Assembly (NCBI RefSeq): GCF_003260195.1
Contig: NZ_QEIH01000001.1
Location: forward strand, 372,001 to 436,000
Direction of reading: 5' to 3'
Length of the DNA: 64,000 nucleotides
Source: Lutibacter citreus
Lineage (GTDB): Bacteria; Bacteroidota; Bacteroidia; Flavobacteriales; Flavobacteriaceae
Shown: piece after piece, positions 37,935 through 46,786 of the stretch
Position numbering within the stretch: position 1 is the stretch's first letter
Layout: each line of letters opens with the position of its first letter
Notes under the pieces: generated by a model
What the model saw: the letters and a program-made list of their open reading frames with translations, nothing else
Told to the model about the DNA's origin: nothing
Databases searched by the model: none
Made by a program: the position numbers and the translations under genes

Positions 37935-39428
37935 TTAATGAATTCCTTTCATTGCTTTATTTAAAAACGGAGACAGTAATAAAAGTACAACTCCAGATCC
38001 TAGCATAACCATTGTAATAAAAGGATACAATGCAAAATCATATTTTTCTAAAATGCTTTCTAGCATACCGGCCATATAATTACCTGCAGCAAAACTTGCC
38101 ATCCATAGTCCCATTACAACAGAAACTAACTTAGCAGGTGCTAATTTAGTAATCATTGAAAGTCCAATTGGAGATAGCATTAATTCACCTAAAGTTAATA
38201 AAGTATAAACGGTAACTAACCACCAAGGAGAAACTAAATTTCCAGCATCAGCTAAATTTGAAGCTTGTGTCATTACCCAAAAACCTAAAGCTCCTAAAAA
38301 TAATCCAAGAGCAAATTTAACAGGAGTACGAGGGTTCCAGCCTTTTTTATCTAACCAGAGCCACATTAAAGAAAATAATGTTGCAAATATTAAAATAGCA
38401 AATGAATTTACATTTTGAAACCAAGTTGCTGGCATTTCCCAGCCAAACATAACTCTATCAGTATTTTCTTTTGCAAACAAGCTAAAAGTACCACCAGCTT
38501 GTTCAAAACCAGCCCAAAAAACAATATTAAAAAGCGCTAGTACAATTATAACAGCCATTCTACTCCATTCGTTTGAGCCATTTGTTCCTTTAAAAATTAT
38601 AAAGGATAAGCTTATTATGATTGCAGCAAAACCAATGTATGTTATATAACTTCTAGCGGTTTCAGGTAAAAATCCCCAAACATAAATAAGTGCTAACGTA
38701 CCTAAAATTAAACTTACAGAATATATTAATATTGTAGACCAATCTTTACCATCTAGTTTAATTTTGCCGTCTGGAACACTTTCATGTAAGCCATTGTTCT
38801 CTAGAGTAGTTTCTCTATAGTTTAACCAAAGTACACCTACGATCATACCAATACCTGCGGCGAGAAAACCATACCCCCAGTTTACACTTTCACCTAAACC
38901 ACCGGCTATAAATGTTCCTAAAATTGCACCTAAATTAATCCCTAAGTAAAAAATGTTGAAACCAGCATCTTTCATTGGGTCGTTATCGTTGTAAAAAGAA
39001 CCTACTACTGTAGAAATATTTGGTTTGAAAAAACCATTACCAATAATAAGTACACCTAAACCAAAATGAAATAAAAATAAACGAGAGTCAGTGTCTAATG
39101 AATGATCTAAAAATGAACTAGCAGCTAATAAAAACTGTCCAACAGCCATTACTAACCCACCTATATAAACGGTTTTTCGCTGGCCTAAATATTTATCAGA
39201 AATCCATCCTCCTAAAATTGGTGTTAAATAAACCAACCCCGTAAAAATAGCATACATTTCTAATGCTTCTTCTCTATTTAAACCGAAACCATCATTAACA
39301 AGTTCTGCTGTTAAATACAATACCAATAAGGCACGCATTCCATAATAACTAAATCTTTCCCACATTTCTGTAGCAAATAAAGTATACAAACCTTTTGGAT
39401 GGGTTTTTCTAAATGGTATTTCTTTCAT
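37935..39428 (-). CDS. POT/PTR-family peptide:H+ symporter
   Basis: This is a 497-residue transporter of ordinary family length. The POT motif FATEMWERFSYYGMRALLVL lies at about 18-37, GGWISDKYLGQRKTVYIGG follows, and then FNIFYLGINLGAILG and SPIGLSMITKLAPAKLVSVV. It imports di/tripeptides with protons. It lies downstream of the DPP-IV gene, which makes dipeptides, so the two fit functionally. Confidence 0.95.
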   Translation of the reverse strand: MKEIPFRKTHPKGLYTLFATEMWERFSYYGMRALLVLYLTAELVNDGFGLNREEALEMYAIFTGLVYLTPILGGWISDKYLGQRKTVYIGGLVMAVGQFLLAASSFLDHSLDTDSRLFLFHFGLGVLIIGNGFFKPNISTVVGSFYNDNDPMKDAGFNIFYLGINLGAILGTFIAGGLGESVNWGYGFLAAGIGMIVGVLWLNYRETTLENNGLHESVPDGKIKLDGKDWSTILIYSVSLILGTLALIYVWGFLPETARSYITYIGFAAIIISLSFIIFKGTNGSNEWSRMAVIIVLALFNIVFWAGFEQAGGTFSLFAKENTDRVMFGWEMPATWFQNVNSFAILIFATLFSLMWLWLDKKGWNPRTPVKFALGLFLGALGFWVMTQASNLADAGNLVSPWWLVTVYTLLTLGELMLSPIGLSMITKLAPAKLVSVVMGLWMASFAAGNYMAGMLESILEKYDFALYPFITMVMLGSGVVLLLLSPFLNKAMKGIH

Positions 39429-39498
39429 ATTCTAAAAAGTTATTTTAATAGATTTTTACTTTTACTAAAGTACTATCTTAGTTGGTTAATAATTAAAT

Positions 39499-41667
39499 TT
39501 ATTTTATTTTTTCTCCTAAATTTTTCTCGATAAAAATAGTCATTTTATTATAAAGATGTAACCTTGTATTTTTACCTCTATAAATACCATGAGTTCTATC
39601 TGGATAAATGGCTTGTTCAAATGGTTTATTAGCTTCAATTAAGGCATTTGTTAAGCGCATTGTATTTTGTACATGTACATTATCATCTCCACTACCGTGC
39701 ACTAAAAGAAAGTTTCCTTTTAACAATGGTGCAAAGTTTAACGGTGAATTTTCATCATAGCCAGAAGGGTTTTCTTGCGGTGTTTGCATATAACGTTCTG
39801 TATAAATGCTATCATAAAACCTCCAACTTGTTACAGGAGCAACTGCTATTGCCATTTTAAAAGTATCATTTCCTTTTAATAAGCAATTACTAGCCATAAA
39901 ACCACCATAGCTCCAACCCCAAATTCCTATATTATTCTCGTCAATGTAGTTGAGTTTAGCTAATTCTTGAGTAGATTGAATTTGATCTAAAACTTCATAT
40001 TTTCCAAGTTCTTTATAAGTAACCTTTGTGAAATCACGTCCTTTTAATCCCGTTCCTCTACCATCAACACAAACAATAATATATCCTTTTTGTGCAAGGT
40101 GTTGGTACCAGTAATCATTATAATCGTTCCAACTATTACTAACAGATTGTGAACCTGGGCCAGAATATTGAGTCATAAATAGGGGATACTTTTTATTAGC
40201 ATCAAAATTTATTGGTTTTATCATCCAAGCATTAAAAGATCCATTCTTAGTTTCAACTGAAAAGAATTTTTTTTCACTAATCTTATATGCTTTAAGTTTA
40301 GTAAGTAAATCATTGTTATTAAGTACTTCTTTTAATAGATCTCCTTTTCCATTATGTAAAGTATAAATTGTTGGTGTATTTGCATCAGAAAAGGTGTTTA
40401 TGAAATAGTTTTTATTTTTACTAAAAGAAGCAGTATTTGTACCTTGAGAATTTGTTAGGCGTTTTTTATTTTTCCCATTTAATTTAATGGAATAAACAGT
40501 TCTATTAATTGATCCATCTTCAACAGATTGATAATAAAGTGTTTTGTTATTTTCGTTTACACCATAAAATTTAGTTACTTCCCAGTTACCAGATGTAATT
40601 TGATTTTTTAATTTTCCTTCACTCGAATATAGATAAATATGATTGAATCCATCTTTTTCGCTAGTCCATGTAAAACTATTATCTTTTAAGAAAATTAGGT
40701 TGTCATGAGTATTCACATATGCTTTTTCAGTTTCATTTAAAACAACCTTGGTTTCATCAGTTAAAGCATTTATAAAAAATAGTTTTAAATTATTTTGATG
40801 GCGATTTAAAGTTCTTGCACTTAAAATGTTAGAGTCATTTGTCCAATTAATTCTTGGGATATATTCATAATCTCCTAAATCAATTTTTGAAGTTTTTTTA
40901 GAATTTATATTATACATATGAAGCGTTACAACAGCGTTTTTTTCTCCAGCTTTAGGATATTTAAAAACTTGTTGAGTTGGGTATAAATCTGTACCTGTAA
41001 TATCCATTGAAAAAGTAGGGACTTCACTTTCATTAAATCTCAAAAAAGCAATGTGATTGCTATCATTACTCCATTCAAAAGCTTTTACAAAGCCAAATTC
41101 TTCTTCGTACACCCAATCACTAATACCATTTATAATTTCATTCTTTTTTCCGTCTGTAGTTATCTGTATTAGCTCTTTAGTTTCAAGGTTTTTAATATAA
41201 ATATTATTATTTTTTGAATAGGCTATTTTTTTACTGTCTGGAGAAAATGTAGGTTCCTGAATTCTTTCTTCATCCACTAAATGTAAACTTTTAGAAGCAA
41301 TATCATAAACATAAAAAATACCTAAGCTAGATCGTCTATAAATTGGTTTAGAATCTTTGCAAAGTAACAGTTTAGTTTCGTTTTTGTTAAATTGGTAGCT
41401 TTCAAAAGTATTTAAATAAGGTAAATCTTTACCATCAACAATTGTAGTTGTTTTTTCTAAAGTTTTATAGCTGTATTTGTCTATTGTTGAACTTTGTGTA
41501 GTTCTATTATAATTTAATAGTGTATAATAATCACCATTCATTGAATTTAAAGAGTTCATACGTTGAGTGCTAAACGTACCATTCCAAATTTCATCGATTT
41601 CTATATTTTTTTTTTGTGCTGTTACTAAGGAAGTTATGATAAAAAGTAGGTAAAAAAATTTCTTCAT
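39499..41667 (-). CDS. Dipeptidyl peptidase IV (S9 family), secreted
   Basis: This is 722 residues with a signal peptide (KKFFYLLFIITSLVTAQ), an N-terminal eight-bladed beta-propeller and a C-terminal alpha/beta hydrolase. The catalytic residues are Ser586 in GWSYGGFMA, Asp at about 661 in GSGDDNVHVQ and His693 in DRTHGI. The propeller carries the DPP-IV Glu motif DWVYEEEFGF, which holds the free N-terminus of the substrate. It releases X-Pro or X-Ala dipeptides from peptides in the periplasm. The genes for peptide transporters follow on the same strand. Confidence 0.96.
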   Translation of the reverse strand: MKKFFYLLFIITSLVTAQKKNIEIDEIWNGTFSTQRMNSLNSMNGDYYTLLNYNRTTQSSTIDKYSYKTLEKTTTIVDGKDLPYLNTFESYQFNKNETKLLLCKDSKPIYRRSSLGIFYVYDIASKSLHLVDEERIQEPTFSPDSKKIAYSKNNNIYIKNLETKELIQITTDGKKNEIINGISDWVYEEEFGFVKAFEWSNDSNHIAFLRFNESEVPTFSMDITGTDLYPTQQVFKYPKAGEKNAVVTLHMYNINSKKTSKIDLGDYEYIPRINWTNDSNILSARTLNRHQNNLKLFFINALTDETKVVLNETEKAYVNTHDNLIFLKDNSFTWTSEKDGFNHIYLYSSEGKLKNQITSGNWEVTKFYGVNENNKTLYYQSVEDGSINRTVYSIKLNGKNKKRLTNSQGTNTASFSKNKNYFINTFSDANTPTIYTLHNGKGDLLKEVLNNNDLLTKLKAYKISEKKFFSVETKNGSFNAWMIKPINFDANKKYPLFMTQYSGPGSQSVSNSWNDYNDYWYQHLAQKGYIIVCVDGRGTGLKGRDFTKVTYKELGKYEVLDQIQSTQELAKLNYIDENNIGIWGWSYGGFMASNCLLKGNDTFKMAIAVAPVTSWRFYDSIYTERYMQTPQENPSGYDENSPLNFAPLLKGNFLLVHGSGDDNVHVQNTMRLTNALIEANKPFEQAIYPDRTHGIYRGKNTRLHLYNKMTIFIEKNLGEKIK

Positions 41668-41799
41668 GAATTATAGTTTCTTAAAATAAAGGCCAAGTTT
41701 AAGGAAATTTTGTTAAAAAAAGGATGAAATATGTCAACTTGTTCCGTTTTTAACAAAATTTAAGATAAATTGTTTAGTTAAATAATCTTAATATTCAAT

Positions 41800-41807
41800 T
41801 ATCTTTG
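41800..41807 (+). promoter_or_regulatory. -7 box (TATCTTTG) of the HMG-CoA reductase gene
   Basis: This matches TAnnTTTG 24 bases before the ATG. The same TATCTTTG octamer precedes diphosphomevalonate decarboxylase at 49882, so both isoprenoid units use the same strong -7 form. Confidence 0.6.
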
Positions 41808-41831
41808 CCGTAATATATTACAACTTAAAAT

Positions 41832-43103
41832 ATGTCAAAAACGGTTAACGGATTTTCTAAACTTTCAAAAAATGAAAAAATTGATTGGCTGATAGAAAAT
41901 TTTTTCGGGAATAGTTCTAAATCAAAAGAAATATTAAAACAGTATTGGAACGATACTAAAGAAATTCAAGATTTACATGACGATTTTATTGAAAACACTA
42001 TTTCTAACTATTATTTACCTTTTGGAATTGCACCAAATTTTGTAATAAATGGAAAGGATTATACCATACCAATGGCTATAGAAGAAAGTTCTGTTGTGGC
42101 TGCTGCTGCTTTAGTAGCAAAATTTTGGAGTAGTAGAGGAGGTTTTAAAGCTGAGGTTATTTCAACAGTAAAAATTGGACAAGTACATTTTATGTTTGAA
42201 GGCGATAAAGAGGAACTTCAACAATATTTTGATTTAAAAAAAGAAGATTTATTAAAATCTACTGAAAATATTACCAAAAACATGCGAAAGCGAGGAGGTG
42301 GTATTTTGGCTATTGAATTGCGAGATAAAACTGCTGAACTTAATAATTATTATCAACTACATGTTTCTTTTGAAACGGTTGATAGTATGGGCGCAAATTT
42401 TATTAATTCTTGTTTGGAGGCCATAGCAAAAGAGTTTGAAAACGATGAAATAATCGTAGTTATGAGTATTCTTTCAAACTACGTTCCAGAATGTTTGGTA
42501 AGAGCTGAGGTTAGTTGTAAAGTAGAGGATTTATACGTTGAGAATTCTGAATTTTTAGCGCAAAAATTTGTTCAGGCTGTTCAAATTGCTAATGTGGAGC
42601 CGCACCGAGCAGTGACGCATAATAAGGGTATAATGAATGGTATAGATGCCGTTGTAATTGCAACTGGTAATGATTTTAGAGCAATTGAAGCCTGTGTTCA
42701 TGCATATGCCTCAAAAGATGGTAGGTATAAAAGTTTGTCAAATGCTTCAATTGAAGATGGTATTTTTAAATTTTGGATTGAAATTCCTTTAGCTTTGGGA
42801 ACTGTTGGTGGTTTAACGTCACTACATCCATTATCAAAATTAGCAATGCAAATGTTAGGTAAACCTTCAGCAAGAGAATTAATGCAAATTATAGCCGTTG
42901 CAGGTTTAGCTCAAAATTTTGCAGCCTTAAGAGCCTTAACAACAACCGGAATTCAAAAAGGACATATGAAAATGCATTTAACAAATATTATAAAAGGATT
43001 GGGTGCAAGTGAAGCAGATAAAGAATTTTTAATTAATTATTTTCAAAATAAAACGGTTACTCATAATGCCGTTGTGGAAGCTTATAATAATTTAAGAAAA
43101 TAG
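41832..43103 (+). CDS. mvaA: Hydroxymethylglutaryl-CoA reductase, class II type
   Basis: This is 423 residues, the length of class II enzymes (Pseudomonas mevalonii type). It is a soluble protein with no membrane segment. Catalytic elements: Glu in EESSVVAAAALVAKFW (about 82), cofactor loop DSMGANFINSCLEAI (about 184), Lys in THNKGIMNGIDAV (about 262), GNDFRAIEACVHAYA (about 278), and the C-terminal His in THNAVVEAYNN (about 410). It converts HMG-CoA to mevalonate; the presence of mevalonate kinase and decarboxylase genes in the window points to a biosynthetic direction. The HAD gene follows after 10 bases. Confidence 0.95.
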   Translation: MSKTVNGFSKLSKNEKIDWLIENFFGNSSKSKEILKQYWNDTKEIQDLHDDFIENTISNYYLPFGIAPNFVINGKDYTIPMAIEESSVVAAAALVAKFWSSRGGFKAEVISTVKIGQVHFMFEGDKEELQQYFDLKKEDLLKSTENITKNMRKRGGGILAIELRDKTAELNNYYQLHVSFETVDSMGANFINSCLEAIAKEFENDEIIVVMSILSNYVPECLVRAEVSCKVEDLYVENSEFLAQKFVQAVQIANVEPHRAVTHNKGIMNGIDAVVIATGNDFRAIEACVHAYASKDGRYKSLSNASIEDGIFKFWIEIPLALGTVGGLTSLHPLSKLAMQMLGKPSARELMQIIAVAGLAQNFAALRALTTTGIQKGHMKMHLTNIIKGLGASEADKEFLINYFQNKTVTHNAVVEAYNNLRK

Positions 43104-43113
43104 GAGAAATTAA

Positions 43114-43803
43114 ATGAGAGATGTTAAAGTTATTGCATTTGATGCAGATGATACTTTGTGGGTAAACGAGCCTTATTTTCGAGAAACTGAACAGGCGTTT
43201 TGTAACTTATTGAAAGCTTATTTACCTGAAGAATCAATAAACAATGTACTGTTTAAAAATGAAATTGGGAATATTCCATTATACGGTTATGGCGTGAAAG
43301 GTTTTATGCTTTCTATGATAGAGACTGTATCTGAAATTACCAACAATTCGGGAGACCTAGAGTTGATTAACAAAACAATAGCCTTAGGAAAGGAAATGTT
43401 AAATAAGCCAATAGAATTAATAAATGGTGTTGAAAACCTTTTAAAAAGTTTAAATAGTGATTATAAATTGGTTTTAGCAACTAAAGGAGATTTGTTAGAT
43501 CAAGAACGGAAGTTAAATAAATCTGGTTTGGAAGAACATTTTCATCACGTAGAAGTGATGAGTGATAAGAAAAGCACTGATTATTCAAAATTATTAAAAA
43601 ACTTAGATTGTAAACCAGAGCATTTTTTAATGATTGGTAATTCTGTAAAGTCTGATGTGCTGCCTGTTTTAGAAATTGGAGCAAAAGCAATTCACGTGCC
43701 ATTTCATACCACTTGGGTACATGAAGAAGTTAAAGAAAACACCAATGGATTTGAATTTTTAAAAGTTTCAACTATTTCTGAAATAAGTAAGTTCTTAAGA
43801 TAA
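43114..43803 (+). CDS. HAD-family hydrolase
   Basis: This is a 229-residue phosphatase-like protein. HAD motif I is AFDADDTLWVNEPYF (nucleophile Asp and acid Asp) near residue 9. Motif II is LVLATKGD, Lys is in motif III (DKKSTDYSKLL), and motif IV is MIGNSVKSDVLPVLEIGAKAIHV. A helical cap lies between motifs I and II. It is cotranscribed with HMG-CoA reductase (10 bases) and probably with the GHMP kinase. Substrate unknown; it might act on a phosphorylated isoprenoid intermediate. Confidence 0.88.
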   Translation: MRDVKVIAFDADDTLWVNEPYFRETEQAFCNLLKAYLPEESINNVLFKNEIGNIPLYGYGVKGFMLSMIETVSEITNNSGDLELINKTIALGKEMLNKPIELINGVENLLKSLNSDYKLVLATKGDLLDQERKLNKSGLEEHFHHVEVMSDKKSTDYSKLLKNLDCKPEHFLMIGNSVKSDVLPVLEIGAKAIHVPFHTTWVHEEVKENTNGFEFLKVSTISEISKFLR

Positions 43804-43882
43804 TTTGCAAGAATCTATTTAAAGTTGGTAGCTGAACGTGAACGGAGTTGTAGTGATTTAAAATTTTGTGTTCAGTTTTTTA

Positions 43883-44836
43883 ATGTCAAAAAGAAAAAAT
43901 TACGATTTGAAAGAATTTTACAGTAACGGAAAATTATTACTCACAGGTGAATATTTTGTTTTAGATGGCGCAAAATCATTAGCAGTGCCAACAACATGCG
44001 GACAAGGTTTAACAGTTGAATCTATAAAAGAACCACAATTAGTATGGCAAAGTTTTACCAATACAGGAGAGATTTGGTTAGAAGCTATTTTCGATTTACC
44101 AAAACTACGTTTGTTTAGTGCAGATTTTGAAGCTACTGAAGATGGAGGGAACGATACGTTAGCTGAAAACTTAATGCAAATTTTAAAAGAAGTAAGAGTG
44201 TTAAATGCAGCTTTTTTAAATTCAAATAATGGTTTTTTGGTGAAAACAAATTTGACATTTCCTAAAAACTGGGGGTTAGGAACTTCTTCAACATTAATAA
44301 ATAACTTAGCAAATTGGGCAAAAGTAAATCCGTATAAATTATTGGAGAAAACTTTTGGAGGAAGTGGTTACGATTTAGCTTGTGCAGCCCATAATACATC
44401 TATTTTATATACAAAAAATGGGCTAAATCCAATTATTGAAAAGGTAGATTTTAATCCTTCGTTTAAGGAGCAATTGTATTTTGTGTATTTAAATAAAAAG
44501 CAAAATAGTAGAGAAGGAATTAAACGATTTAAAGAGTTAAAAGGGAATTTAACTTCAGAAATAAAAGATATTTCAACTTTAACAGATGCGTTTTTGAATT
44601 GTAATAAATTACTAGATTTTGAAAAATTGATTATTGAACATGAACAATTGGTTTCAAAAACAATTCAACTAAAAACAGCTCAAGATATTTATTTTTCAGA
44701 TTATTTTGGACAAACAAAAAGTTTAGGAGCATGGGGTGGTGATTTTATTTTAGCAACTGGAAATGATGACACATTAAATTATTTTAATAAAAAAGGGTTT
44801 CAAACTGTAATCCCTTATCAGGATTTAATAATTTAG
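43883..44836 (+). CDS. GYDIA-type GHMP kinase, candidate phosphomevalonate kinase
   Basis: This is 317 residues from ATG 43883 (a GTG lies 15 bases upstream). The N-terminal NGKLLLTGEYFVLDGAKSLA resembles the start of mevalonate and phosphomevalonate kinases. The ATP loop NWGLGTSSTLINNLA is at about 129-143 and the signature GGSGYDLACA (GYDLA here, GYDIA in the group name) at about 159-168. The third GHMP motif near the end (SLGAWGGDFILATG) is altered. It lies in the HMG-CoA reductase cluster, and the window has mevalonate kinase and diphosphomevalonate decarboxylase but no recognisable phosphomevalonate kinase, so this protein is the obvious candidate. That is an inference. Confidence 0.85.
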   Translation: MSKRKNYDLKEFYSNGKLLLTGEYFVLDGAKSLAVPTTCGQGLTVESIKEPQLVWQSFTNTGEIWLEAIFDLPKLRLFSADFEATEDGGNDTLAENLMQILKEVRVLNAAFLNSNNGFLVKTNLTFPKNWGLGTSSTLINNLANWAKVNPYKLLEKTFGGSGYDLACAAHNTSILYTKNGLNPIIEKVDFNPSFKEQLYFVYLNKKQNSREGIKRFKELKGNLTSEIKDISTLTDAFLNCNKLLDFEKLIIEHEQLVSKTIQLKTAQDIYFSDYFGQTKSLGAWGGDFILATGNDDTLNYFNKKGFQTVIPYQDLII

Positions 44837-44843
44837 ATTGCAT

Positions 44844-44924
44844 CCGTCATTCTGAATTTAGTTCAGAATATAATTAATCTAGGTAACAATTATTATGTGA
44901 ACCTAAAATAAGTTTAGGTTAGCG
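44844..44924. repeat. REP-like element with two palindromes
   Basis: Palindrome 1 is ATTCTGAA/TTCAGAAT (44849-44869) and palindrome 2 is AACCTAAA/TTTAGGTT (44900-44920). They are framed by CGTC at the left and AGCG at the right, and a 30-base AT spacer separates them. This CGTCATTCTGAA form is a known kind of intergenic hairpin scattered in flavobacterial genomes. Confidence 0.7.
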
Positions 44925-44945
44925 AAAAACAAGCAAGTTGAAAAA

Positions 44946-46157
44946 ATGAAGAAAAAACTAATAGTAATAGGAGGTGGGGCAGCAGGATATTTTGCAGCAA
45001 TTAATGCAGCAGAATTAAATTCAGATTTGGAAGTTGTTATTTTAGAAGGAAGCAATAAAGTTTTACAAAAAGTAAAAGTAAGTGGAGGAGGACGTTGTAA
45101 TGTTACCCACGCTTGTTTTGTGCCTAAAGATTTAACTGAGTTTTATCCACGTGGACAAAAAGAATTATTAGGTCCTTTTCATCAATTTATGACTGGTGAT
45201 ACTATGGAGTGGTTTGAAAATAGAGGAGTGCCTTTAAAAATAGAAGATGATAACAGAATATTTCCTGAAAGTAATTCATCGCAAAGTATAATAGACTGTT
45301 TTGTTGAAAGTGCAATTAATGCAGGCGTTGTTTTAAAAACAAGTACCAGAGTTGATTCAATAGAAAAGAAAGATGAACAATTTATTGTTAAAGCGAATGA
45401 AGGGGAATTTGTAGCCGATTTTGTGTTGATTGCAGCAGGAAGTAATACCAAGGTTTGGAATTTAATAGAAGGTTTAGGACATAAAATTCAACAACCAGTT
45501 CCTTCATTATTTACATTTAATATTAAAGATGAACGTTTAAAGGATATTCCGGGAATTTCGGTTCCAAAAGCGTCTGTAAAAATTTTAAATTCAAAATTAG
45601 CAGAACAAGGTCCTTTGTTAATTACCCATTGGGGTTTGAGTGGGCCAGGGATTTTAAAACTTTCAGCTTGGGGAGCATTAGAACTTTTTAAGAAAAATTA
45701 TCAGTTTGAAATAGAAGTAAATTGGATATCTAAAACAACAAATGCAGTTTTAGATTTCTTAAAATTACAGAAGAAAAATAACGGAAAGAAACAAGTAATC
45801 TTACGTTCGGTTTTTGAAGATGTTTCAAAGCGATTATGGTTTAAATTAGTTGCTGCTGCTAAAATTTCTGAAACTACACAATGGGCGCAATTAAGCAATA
45901 AACAATTAGAAGATTTAGCTAATCAATTAACAAAAAGCACTTTTAAAGTAAGTGGAAAAAGTACATTTAAAGATGAGTTTGTAACAGCTGGAGGTGTTGA
46001 TTTAAAAGAAATTAATTTCAAAAGATTTGAAAGTAAAATTCATAAGAATCTCTTTTTTGCTGGTGAAGTTTTAAATATTGATGCTGTAACTGGTGGTTTT
46101 AACTTTCAAAATGCTTGGACAGGTGGTTGGATTGTAGCAAACTCTCTTTTGGATTAA
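44946..46157 (+). CDS. FAD-dependent oxidoreductase, HI0933/YhiN (BaiN) family
   Basis: This is a 403-residue flavoprotein. The dinucleotide-binding motif IVIGGGAAGYFAAINAAE is at the very N-terminus, and VSGGGRCNVTHAC follows at about 47. LITHWGLSGPGILKLSAWG and TAGGVDLKEINFK lie in the middle, and the FAD-closing LFFAGEVLNIDAVTGGFNFQ is near the C-terminus. Length is typical. The enzymatic reaction of most family members is unknown. A small membrane protein gene follows after three bases. Confidence 0.93.
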   Translation: MKKKLIVIGGGAAGYFAAINAAELNSDLEVVILEGSNKVLQKVKVSGGGRCNVTHACFVPKDLTEFYPRGQKELLGPFHQFMTGDTMEWFENRGVPLKIEDDNRIFPESNSSQSIIDCFVESAINAGVVLKTSTRVDSIEKKDEQFIVKANEGEFVADFVLIAAGSNTKVWNLIEGLGHKIQQPVPSLFTFNIKDERLKDIPGISVPKASVKILNSKLAEQGPLLITHWGLSGPGILKLSAWGALELFKKNYQFEIEVNWISKTTNAVLDFLKLQKKNNGKKQVILRSVFEDVSKRLWFKLVAAAKISETTQWAQLSNKQLEDLANQLTKSTFKVSGKSTFKDEFVTAGGVDLKEINFKRFESKIHKNLFFAGEVLNIDAVTGGFNFQNAWTGGWIVANSLLD

Positions 46158-46160
46158 GAA

Positions 46161-46547
46161 ATGGAGAAAATTAAAATACGATATAAACGTATGCACCTAA
46201 GATGGATGTTTGTTTATGGATTGTTTTGGATGGTATTAGGAATAATATCTATCACAAATAATACAGAAAACTATTTTAATTATGGCTATTTAATAGCTGC
46301 TATGCTTTGTTTTGGGATTTATTTGTTTAAAAGTAAATTTCAATATTTAACTTTTGAAAAAGATACAGTTACGCTAAACTCCTTGTTTTCAAAGAAAATA
46401 AATTTAAGGGATCTGAAGCAGGTTAACAGAAAAGGAAAAGATTATACTTTGCAAACTGAAAACAGTGAATTAAAAATTAAAGGAAAATTAATAGATAAAA
46501 ATTCACTCAAAGATCTTAATACAATATTTAAAAAATTGAATTTTTAA
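46161..46547 (+). CDS. Small membrane protein with PH-like tail
   Basis: This is 128 residues with two adjacent membrane helices (about 13-30 and 40-52), then a soluble beta-rich domain (FQYLTFEKDTVTLNSLFSKK, NLRDLKQVNRKGKDYTLQ). The layout is that of small bacterial PH-domain membrane proteins. It is probably cotranscribed with the flavoprotein gene. Function unknown. Confidence 0.65.
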   Translation: MEKIKIRYKRMHLRWMFVYGLFWMVLGIISITNNTENYFNYGYLIAAMLCFGIYLFKSKFQYLTFEKDTVTLNSLFSKKINLRDLKQVNRKGKDYTLQTENSELKIKGKLIDKNSLKDLNTIFKKLNF

Positions 46548-46549
46548 AA

Positions 46550-46786
46550 TTATTCAGCCAATTGGCCACGATGAGGTTTTAAAGCATCTCTATAGGTTTT
46601 CATATCAACTTCATCAACAGTAATAAAAGCAATGGTATGCATTTCAGAAACTATATTAAAATCTACTTCATAAAAATGTAGATTTTCTATGTTGGCAAAT
46701 TCTTTTAAGTGAATACAATGGTGTTCTGCTGTTTTTTGTGAAGCTGGTCCACGAAAATCCCAAATAAGTTTTAATTTTCTATTCAT
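46550..46786 (-). CDS. Small conserved-looking cytosolic protein next to thiamine pyrophosphokinase
   Basis: This is a 78-residue soluble protein with no signal and no recognised domain. It has two histidines in AEHHCIHLKEF. It is convergent with the membrane protein gene, with two bases between. Its start overlaps the end of the thiamine pyrophosphokinase gene by 8 bases, so translation is probably coupled. A ferredoxin-like beta-alpha-beta pattern is possible but unproven. Confidence 0.7.
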   Translation of the reverse strand: MNRKLKLIWDFRGPASQKTAEHHCIHLKEFANIENLHFYEVDFNIVSEMHTIAFITVDEVDMKTYRDALKPHRGQLAE

